DNA of 64,000 nt from UBA4744 sp963717135 (lineage in GTDB: Bacteria; Actinomycetota; Acidimicrobiia; Spongiisociales; UBA4744). This document shows, in pieces, positions 58,723-64,000 of the stretch (its first letter is position 1; each line of letters begins with the position of its first letter). Under the pieces are notes generated by a model. That model worked only from the letters and a program-made list of their open reading frames with translations, was not told the DNA's origin and ran no database searches. The stretch covers positions 992,001-1,056,000 of the forward strand of contig CAVQVN010000009.1 of assembly GCA_963717135.1 (NCBI GenBank), read 5' to 3'. A program made the position numbers and the translations under genes.

Positions 58723-59433
58723 CTATCGGGCCCCGACCGGCTCCCGTTCGCTGCTCACCGGGCGGTCCCGGCGCAGCCATCTGACCAGTTGGAAGGGACG
58801 GGTCAGGTACCGCACCGGGAACGTGATGATGTGCACCAGCCGTGAGAACGGGAACACCACCAGGAACACGAAGAACAACGATGCGTGGAACTGGAGGATG
58901 AAGGGCAGCGGTGCGATCAGCTCGGGTCGGGGCCTCAGCACGAACAGCGACTGAACGTAGGGCACGAATACTCCGGTGCCCCAGTAGGAGCCGAACCGGT
59001 ACATCGTGGCGATCAGGATGCCGGTGATCACCTGCAGCACCAGCAGACCGAGCACTACCAGGTCCATGCGGGTGGTGACCGCCCGGATCTTGCTCACCCC
59101 GACCCGTCGATAGATGAGCATTCCCAGGCCGAACAGCGCCCACAGAGCCAGTGCCAGTCCGGTGATCTCCAGCAGGTACAGGCGGATGGGTGCCCGGTTC
59201 CAGACCTCGATCCCGGCCGGCAAGATGAGCGCCACGAAATGGGCGAGGAGGATCACCACGAGACCCCAATGGAACGGCACCGACCCCCAGAACAGCTTGC
59301 GGCCTTCGAGCAGTTGGGACGACAGCGACGATACCGTGAACGGCCGCCGGATCATCCGGTAGACGGTCCCCACGACGGCAATGGCGATGGCCACGTAGGG
59401 GAAAACGACAAAGAGCAGCAGGTTCCAGTTCAT
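58723..59433 (-). CDS. narI: Respiratory nitrate reductase, gamma subunit (cytochrome b)
   Basis: 236 residues, five TM helices. Two b haems take electrons from quinol. His residues are in VPFHWGLVVILLAHFVAL and in LQFHASLFFVFLVVFPFSRLVHIITF (two segments), the usual four ligands. Ends the narGHJI operon. ATG overlaps narJ by four bases. Confidence 0.93.
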   Translation of the reverse strand: MNWNLLLFVVFPYVAIAIAVVGTVYRMIRRPFTVSSLSSQLLEGRKLFWGSVPFHWGLVVILLAHFVALILPAGIEVWNRAPIRLYLLEITGLALALWALFGLGMLIYRRVGVSKIRAVTTRMDLVVLGLLVLQVITGILIATMYRFGSYWGTGVFVPYVQSLFVLRPRPELIAPLPFILQFHASLFFVFLVVFPFSRLVHIITFPVRYLTRPFQLVRWLRRDRPVSSEREPVGAR

Positions 59434-59948
59434 CCGGCACCTCCCACCGGAACTTCCAGGCGTTCGGCAGCTTCCGTCGCCGCGGCCAGCACGTGGCGAT
59501 ACGGATTGTCCGCCTCGGCCTCCTTCAGGGTCTTCCTCATCCTGGACACCGCCTGGGCAAACACCTCGACCAGGCCGGGGAAGGGCTCATCTGCTGCAGC
59601 CAGGTAGCGCAACACGGGTTCGAGGTGATCGGGCAGCTCTCCCCGGCGGTCGATCCCGATCTCATCCTGGGCCACCTTCAGCCCGGCCATGAACTCGCCG
59701 CGCTGGTAGTTCTCACCGAAGATCGCAAAACCGACATAGGGAGCAAAGATCGGCGCCAGGTCGAGGGTACGGGTGTGCAACTCCTCCCAACCGGCCAACG
59801 AGAGCTGCTCCAGGTCGGCCAAGAACCTGAGGAGGTGCTTCCGGATGGGTCCGCCCGGCAACGCTTCCCAGCTTTCCCGCAGCTTCTGCAGGCTTCCCGG
59901 ACCGGGGTACTCGAGAGCGAGAGCGAGGGCGTGGTACTCGCCCATCAC
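59430..59948 (-). CDS. narJ: Nitrate reductase assembly chaperone
   Basis: 172 residues, shorter than the ~230 of enterobacterial NarJ but typical of other lineages. All helical; YVGFAIFGENYQRGEFMAGL is the conserved core and DHLEPVLRYLAAADE the later helix. It holds NarG for cofactor insertion and is not part of the final enzyme. Overlaps narH and narI by four bases on each side. Confidence 0.9.
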   Translation of the reverse strand: MMGEYHALALALEYPGPGSLQKLRESWEALPGGPIRKHLLRFLADLEQLSLAGWEELHTRTLDLAPIFAPYVGFAIFGENYQRGEFMAGLKVAQDEIGIDRRGELPDHLEPVLRYLAAADEPFPGLVEVFAQAVSRMRKTLKEAEADNPYRHVLAAATEAAERLEVPVGGAG

Positions 59949-61456
59949 GCCCCCCTCTCCGGCGGCGTAAGATACCCGAGACCGGTCTCACCTTTGCGGG
60001 CCAGCGGATCCCCGTAGATGGACTCGGCGGCCATCTCCCGGTGATAGGGCGGGAACACAAACCGATCGGCGATGGTCGGCACCGTAGTCAACTGGTAGAT
60101 CTCCTCGATTTCCTCCGGGGTCGTCCCGGCCGACCACACCATCCGCAGGGTGGCCTCGTCGATTTCTCCCTCGACACTCTGGCGACGTTTGTAGATGCGG
60201 ACCGCCAGCATCTTGCGGAGGATTCCCCTGATCAACTCCTCGTTGCCGCCGGCAAACAAGTTGGCCAGGTACTTGATGGGCAGCCGGGCCTTCTCCAGGT
60301 TGTCGAACAGCTCGAAATCGACCTGTTCGGGGGGCAGATCGAGACGGGTCAAACCCTGTTCGATGGTCGACACGACCGGCGACAAGGGCGGAACGTAGAA
60401 CATCATCGCCATAGTCCGGTACTCGGCGTGGAGCGGCAGGGCCATTTTCCAGACCTTGACGAACTTGTAGGCGGGTGACTTCTGGGCGGCGGCGATCCAG
60501 CCGTCGTCCTGTCCGGACTGCCGGGCCGCCGCGATCACCTCGGGATCGAAGGGGTCGAGGATCACCTCGAGTTGCCGGTCGATCAAGTCTTCATCGTTTC
60601 CTTGGGCGCCCCACTGGATCGAGTCGGCGTCGTAGAGCAGCACGCCCATGTATCGAATCCGTCCCACGCACGAGTGGGCACAGGCGGGGGCCTGACCGGT
60701 CTCCATGCGGGGGAAACAGAGGATGCATTTCTCGGACTTGCCGGTCGACCAGTTGTAGTAGACCTTCTTGTACGGGCAGGCCGAGACGCACATGCGCCAG
60801 GCCCGGCATTTGTCCTCGTTGACCAGCACCACCCCGTCCTCTCCGCGCTTGTAGATGGCACCGCTCGGGCAGGCAGCGATGCAGGCGGGATTGAGACAGT
60901 GGTTGCAGATGCGGGGCAGATAGTTGAACACCACCCGCTCGATCTCCGCCATCTGGGCTTGCACCTCAGAGGGGACGTCCTTCCAGTTCGGGTCGTTGGC
61001 CGCGTAGATGGCCGATCCGGACAGGTCGTCGTCCCAGTTGGGACCGGACTCGATGTTCATCGGCTCGCCGGTGATCGCCGAGATCGGAATCGCCGTCGGC
61101 TGATCGTTCCCTTCCGGAGCGGTAAACAGGTCCTCGTAGCGGAAGGTGAACGGCTCGTAGTAGTCCTGCAGATCCGGCAGCGCCGGGTTGTAGAACAGGT
61201 TGGCGAGTCCCTTGGGCCGGGAGTGCAGCTTCAGCTCGACCCCCACCCACCCTTTCTTCCACCCGCCCCGGTAGTGGTCCTGATCCTCCCAGCCGGTCGG
61301 ATACCCCGAGCCGGGCCGGGTCTCGACGTTGTTCCACCACATGTACTCGGCACCCTTGCGATCGGTCCACAGGTTCTTGCAGGCGACGCTGCAGGTGTGA
61401 CAGCCGATGCACTTGTCGAGGTGGAAGATCATGCTCATGTGGGCTCTGACGTCCAT
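59945..61456 (-). CDS. narH: Respiratory nitrate reductase, beta subunit (Fe-S)
   Basis: 503 residues. Four Cys groups: CIGCHTCSVACKNLW, CNHCLNPACIAACPSGAIY, CRAWRMCVSACPYKK (Trp in place of one Cys, giving the [3Fe-4S] cluster) and CILCFP...CAHSCVGRIRY. GCHTCSVACKNLWTDRKGAE and NNVETRPGSGYPTGWEDQ are classic NarH. Passes electrons from NarI haems to NarG. Confidence 0.96.
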   Translation of the reverse strand: MDVRAHMSMIFHLDKCIGCHTCSVACKNLWTDRKGAEYMWWNNVETRPGSGYPTGWEDQDHYRGGWKKGWVGVELKLHSRPKGLANLFYNPALPDLQDYYEPFTFRYEDLFTAPEGNDQPTAIPISAITGEPMNIESGPNWDDDLSGSAIYAANDPNWKDVPSEVQAQMAEIERVVFNYLPRICNHCLNPACIAACPSGAIYKRGEDGVVLVNEDKCRAWRMCVSACPYKKVYYNWSTGKSEKCILCFPRMETGQAPACAHSCVGRIRYMGVLLYDADSIQWGAQGNDEDLIDRQLEVILDPFDPEVIAAARQSGQDDGWIAAAQKSPAYKFVKVWKMALPLHAEYRTMAMMFYVPPLSPVVSTIEQGLTRLDLPPEQVDFELFDNLEKARLPIKYLANLFAGGNEELIRGILRKMLAVRIYKRRQSVEGEIDEATLRMVWSAGTTPEEIEEIYQLTTVPTIADRFVFPPYHREMAAESIYGDPLARKGETGLGYLTPPERGA

Positions 61457-61468
61457 GCGATCCCCCTT

Positions 61469-64000
61469 TCAGTAGCTCGGCTGGTCGACGCGACGGACGT
61501 ACACGAACGTGTCCCGGTTGACCCCGGTCGGTCCCCAGTAGTTGAAGAAGTAGGTGAACTGGGCGTATCCCCCGCTCATCAGCACTGGTTTGAGCCGGGC
61601 CCGGGTGAGCGAGTTGTTCATCCCTGCCCTCTTCTTGCGCAGCGGGGAAATGGGGATCCCGACGGTCCGTTCGGTGGCGTGATAGACGAACACCGTCCCC
61701 CGGGGAATCCGGGAAGAGACCACGCACCGCTGGACGAACACCCCGTTGTCGTTGAAGACTTCCGCCCAATCGTTGTCGGCAATCCCCAACTCGGCGGCGT
61801 CCTTTTCGTTGAGCCACACCGGGTATCCGCCCCGCGACAGGGTCTTCATCCGGATGTTCTCCGAATACGTCGAGTGGATGCTCCATTTGCCGTGCGGAGT
61901 CAGGTAGTTGAGCAGCATCCCCTGCGCTTCCGCCTTGGACCGCTCCAGCTCCGACATCATCGTGTGATCGGGACGCGGTTTGTAGGTGGGCAGATGCTCG
62001 CCCCAGTCCAGGTAGTTCTCATGGTCCAGATAGAAATGCTGCCGCCCGGTCAGCGTCCGCCAGGGAACCAGGCGCTCGACGCTCAACGTGAACGGGCTGT
62101 AGGCCCGGCCGTGGTTGACGATGGCACTCCAGGTGGGGGTGGTGAGCACCCGGCGCGGCTGGGCGACGATGTCGGAGAAGTTGGTGCGGGCCGATCGGGT
62201 TCCCTCGGCGAGGTCGGTGAGCGACAAGCCCGTCTTGGCTTCTTCTGCCTCGAAGGCCCGGAAGGCCAGCTCACCATTGGAGGCCGGGTCGAGCGCCAGG
62301 ATCGCCTCGCACACCTCCCGGTCCCATTCGAGCGACGGATAGGGGCGGCCGTTCAACCCGGCCACCTCGATCCGGCGGGGTTGCCGGGAGGCTAATTCGG
62401 CATAGGCGTCACCCACCGGGATCTTCAGCCCGTGGGCGGCCACTCCGTTCTTCTCGATCCCCCGGCCCAAAGAAACCATCCGCTCGTAGATCCCGGGCAG
62501 GTCGCGCTCGATCACTCTTAACTTGGGCATGGTCTTGCCGGGTACGGCTTCGACCTCGCCGTTGAACCAATCCAGCACCTCCGGCTGAGCCAGTTCGTCC
62601 GGCGTGTCGTGCTGGAGAGGCATCATCACCACGTCCTTAAGCGGCTCCGGGAAGTGGGGAGCGGCCAGCTCGGAGACTCGCTTGGCCACGGCCTTGAAGA
62701 TCGCCCAATCGGATTTCGATTCCCAGGCCGGCGCCACCGCTGCCTGCATCGGGTTGATGTAGGAATGCATGTCGGTGGTGTTGAGATCGTCCTTCTCGTA
62801 CCAGGTGGCGGCCGGCAGAACGATGTCCGAGTAGAGCGCCGAGGTGTCCATCCGGAAGTTGAGGTCGATGACCAGATCCATCTTGCCGATGGGAGCGTCG
62901 GGTCGGTAAACCACTTCCTTGACCGTCTCTCCGGCCAGCTCCTCGGCGATGGCATTTGAATGGGTTCCCAGGTAGTGGCGCAGGAAGTATTCGTGTCCTT
63001 TGGCGCTGGTCCCGATGGCGTTGCCCCGCCAGATGAACCAGGTGCGCGGCCAGCTCTCCGGAGCATCGGGATCGTCGATGGCAAACTCGACCTCCCGGCT
63101 CTTCAATCCCTCCACCACGTAGGCGATGATCTCTTCCTCGGTGGTGGCGCCCATCGCCTGAGCCTCTTTGACCAGTTCCAGCGAGTTCTGTTTGAACTGC
63201 GGGAAGAACGGCAGCCATCCCCGGTGGACGGCCCGCACGTTGTGATCGATGGTGTGGTCGTCGAGTGAGGCGTTCTCGGGAACCACGTCGTAGTCGGTGT
63301 AGCCCCGCTCGTAGCGCCACTGGTCGGAATGGACGTAGTGGAACGAAGGGCTGTTCTGCTGGCGAGGCGCCATCCCCCAATCGGCGGCGAAGGCGATAGA
63401 TCCCCACGACGCCTGGTTGACCACTTTCTCCTGACCGACGTAGTGGGCCAGCCCGCCACCGCTGACGCCCACCGACCCGGTCAACATCAAGGCCACGATC
63501 CCGGCCCGGTACAACAGGTTGTTGTGGTACCAATGGTTGGCGCCCGCTCCGATGATGATCATGTTCTTGCCGCGGGTCTTCTCGGCGTTGGCGATCCACT
63601 CCCGGGCGAAACGGATCACGGTGTCACGATGGATGCCCGTGTGGTGTTCCTGCCAGGCGGGCGTGTAGGGAGCGTGCTCATCGTCGTAGCTGCCGGCCAC
63701 GTTGCCGCCCAACCCCTGATCGACTCCGAACTGGGCCATGGTGAGATCGAAGACGGTGGCGACCGCCACCTTTCCTCGGCCGGTCTCGACGTAGCGGACC
63801 GGAACCTGCCGGATGATGGTGGCGCCCGCCGTGAAGTCGTCGAATTCCACTTCGACCGTATCGACGAATGCGCCGGCAAAGGTCAGCTCCGGGTCGAGGG
63901 CCTCGCCGGTCTTCCCGTCGCGCAGTTCGAGGTTCCACTTGCCCTTGTCTTCCTCGGCCCACCGGTAACCAATGGTGCCTTTGGGCATCCGGGCCCGGCC
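61469..64000 (-). CDS. narG: Respiratory nitrate reductase, alpha subunit (partial, 5' end outside window)
   Basis: The C-terminal ~843 residues are present; the frame is open through the window edge, so the start, the Fe-S FS0 site and the Asp ligand to Mo lie outside. NarG is normally ~1200 residues. NMIIIGAGANHWYHNNLLYR, GSVGVSGGGLAHYVGQEK and DVVMMPLQHDTPDELAQP are typical NarG bis-MGD-binding blocks. Cytoplasmic nitrate-to-nitrite catalytic subunit. 12 bases separate it from narH. Confidence 0.95.
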   Translation of the reverse strand, partial: GRARMPKGTIGYRWAEEDKGKWNLELRDGKTGEALDPELTFAGAFVDTVEVEFDDFTAGATIIRQVPVRYVETGRGKVAVATVFDLTMAQFGVDQGLGGNVAGSYDDEHAPYTPAWQEHHTGIHRDTVIRFAREWIANAEKTRGKNMIIIGAGANHWYHNNLLYRAGIVALMLTGSVGVSGGGLAHYVGQEKVVNQASWGSIAFAADWGMAPRQQNSPSFHYVHSDQWRYERGYTDYDVVPENASLDDHTIDHNVRAVHRGWLPFFPQFKQNSLELVKEAQAMGATTEEEIIAYVVEGLKSREVEFAIDDPDAPESWPRTWFIWRGNAIGTSAKGHEYFLRHYLGTHSNAIAEELAGETVKEVVYRPDAPIGKMDLVIDLNFRMDTSALYSDIVLPAATWYEKDDLNTTDMHSYINPMQAAVAPAWESKSDWAIFKAVAKRVSELAAPHFPEPLKDVVMMPLQHDTPDELAQPEVLDWFNGEVEAVPGKTMPKLRVIERDLPGIYERMVSLGRGIEKNGVAAHGLKIPVGDAYAELASRQPRRIEVAGLNGRPYPSLEWDREVCEAILALDPASNGELAFRAFEAEEAKTGLSLTDLAEGTRSARTNFSDIVAQPRRVLTTPTWSAIVNHGRAYSPFTLSVERLVPWRTLTGRQHFYLDHENYLDWGEHLPTYKPRPDHTMMSELERSKAEAQGMLLNYLTPHGKWSIHSTYSENIRMKTLSRGGYPVWLNEKDAAELGIADNDWAEVFNDNGVFVQRCVVSSRIPRGTVFVYHATERTVGIPISPLRKKRAGMNNSLTRARLKPVLMSGGYAQFTYFFNYWGPTGVNRDTFVYVRRVDQPSY

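Noticed and set aside
60572..62395. 607-residue open frame on the plus strand opposite narH/narG
   Set aside because: Antisense shadow: Val/Gly/Arg/His-rich with no motif, fully covered by clear narG and narH coding.

Overview
The window is high-GC (roughly 60-65 percent by eye), densely coded DNA with many GTG and TTG starts and 1-4 base stop/start overlaps. Two LLM-type F420-style oxidoreductases, a very large SARP/AfsR-type regulator, a septum-formation-domain protein and actinobacterial-type complex I and oxidase genes point to Actinomycetota, plausibly an Acidimicrobiia-like lineage. That placement is an inference from gene content; no rRNA, tRNA, CRISPR array or complete mobile element was seen.

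Layout. 0.1-6.2 kb: membrane proteins (DUF2157), a TolB-like protein, HtpX protease, a frameshifted secreted zinc metalloprotease closed by a strong terminator, and a lipoprotein. 6.3-10.4 kb: a MidA/NDUFAF7-like methyltransferase carrying a repeat-derived in-frame insert, glycogen branching enzyme, a DinB-like protein. 10.5-20.7 kb (minus strand): an 11-gene complex I operon nuoABCDHIJKLMN with no nuoEFG. 20.8-28.5 kb: haloalkane dehalogenase, phosphodiesterase-like protein, septum-formation protein, divergent TetR/MMPL exporter pair, methyltransferase, FTR1 iron permease. 28.8-34.8 kb: glutamate synthase gltB-gltD. 34.9-35.6 kb: ArsR regulator and a YCII-like protein. 35.7-46.3 kb: a respiratory island. 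It holds a split-cytochrome-b quinol oxidoreductase operon with two c-type cytochromes, a Rieske protein and an embedded GltD-like iron-sulfur flavoprotein; a divergent ba3-type oxidase with a 48-residue subunit IIa-like gene; and a 771-residue fusion of cytochrome b, two 4Fe-4S clusters, an MvhD/FlpD domain and cytochrome c. 46.3-58.6 kb: SARP regulator, secreted proteins, two LLM oxidoreductases, two SCO proteins and PCu(A)C (copper delivery to the oxidase), an acyltransferase-like membrane protein, MobA, an HtrA-like protease, an SRPBCC protein. 58.7-64.0 kb (minus strand): narI, narJ, narH and the 3' part of narG, cut by the window edge.

Read together, the window is mostly electron transport: quinone reduction by a complex I without its NADH module, a b6f-like complex, a copper-dependent terminal oxidase with its assembly factors, and nitrate reductase with a nearby MobA for its cofactor.

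The most unusual signals are: (1) a family of intergenic arrays with a strict 7-bp period but a different heptamer at each locus, sitting on gene ends and in several cases encoding protein termini; (2) palindromic REP-like elements, several copies of which lie in frame inside the methyltransferase; (3) the cytochrome b/ferredoxin/MvhD/cytochrome c fusion; and (4) the GltD-like flavoprotein inside the cytochrome bc operon.
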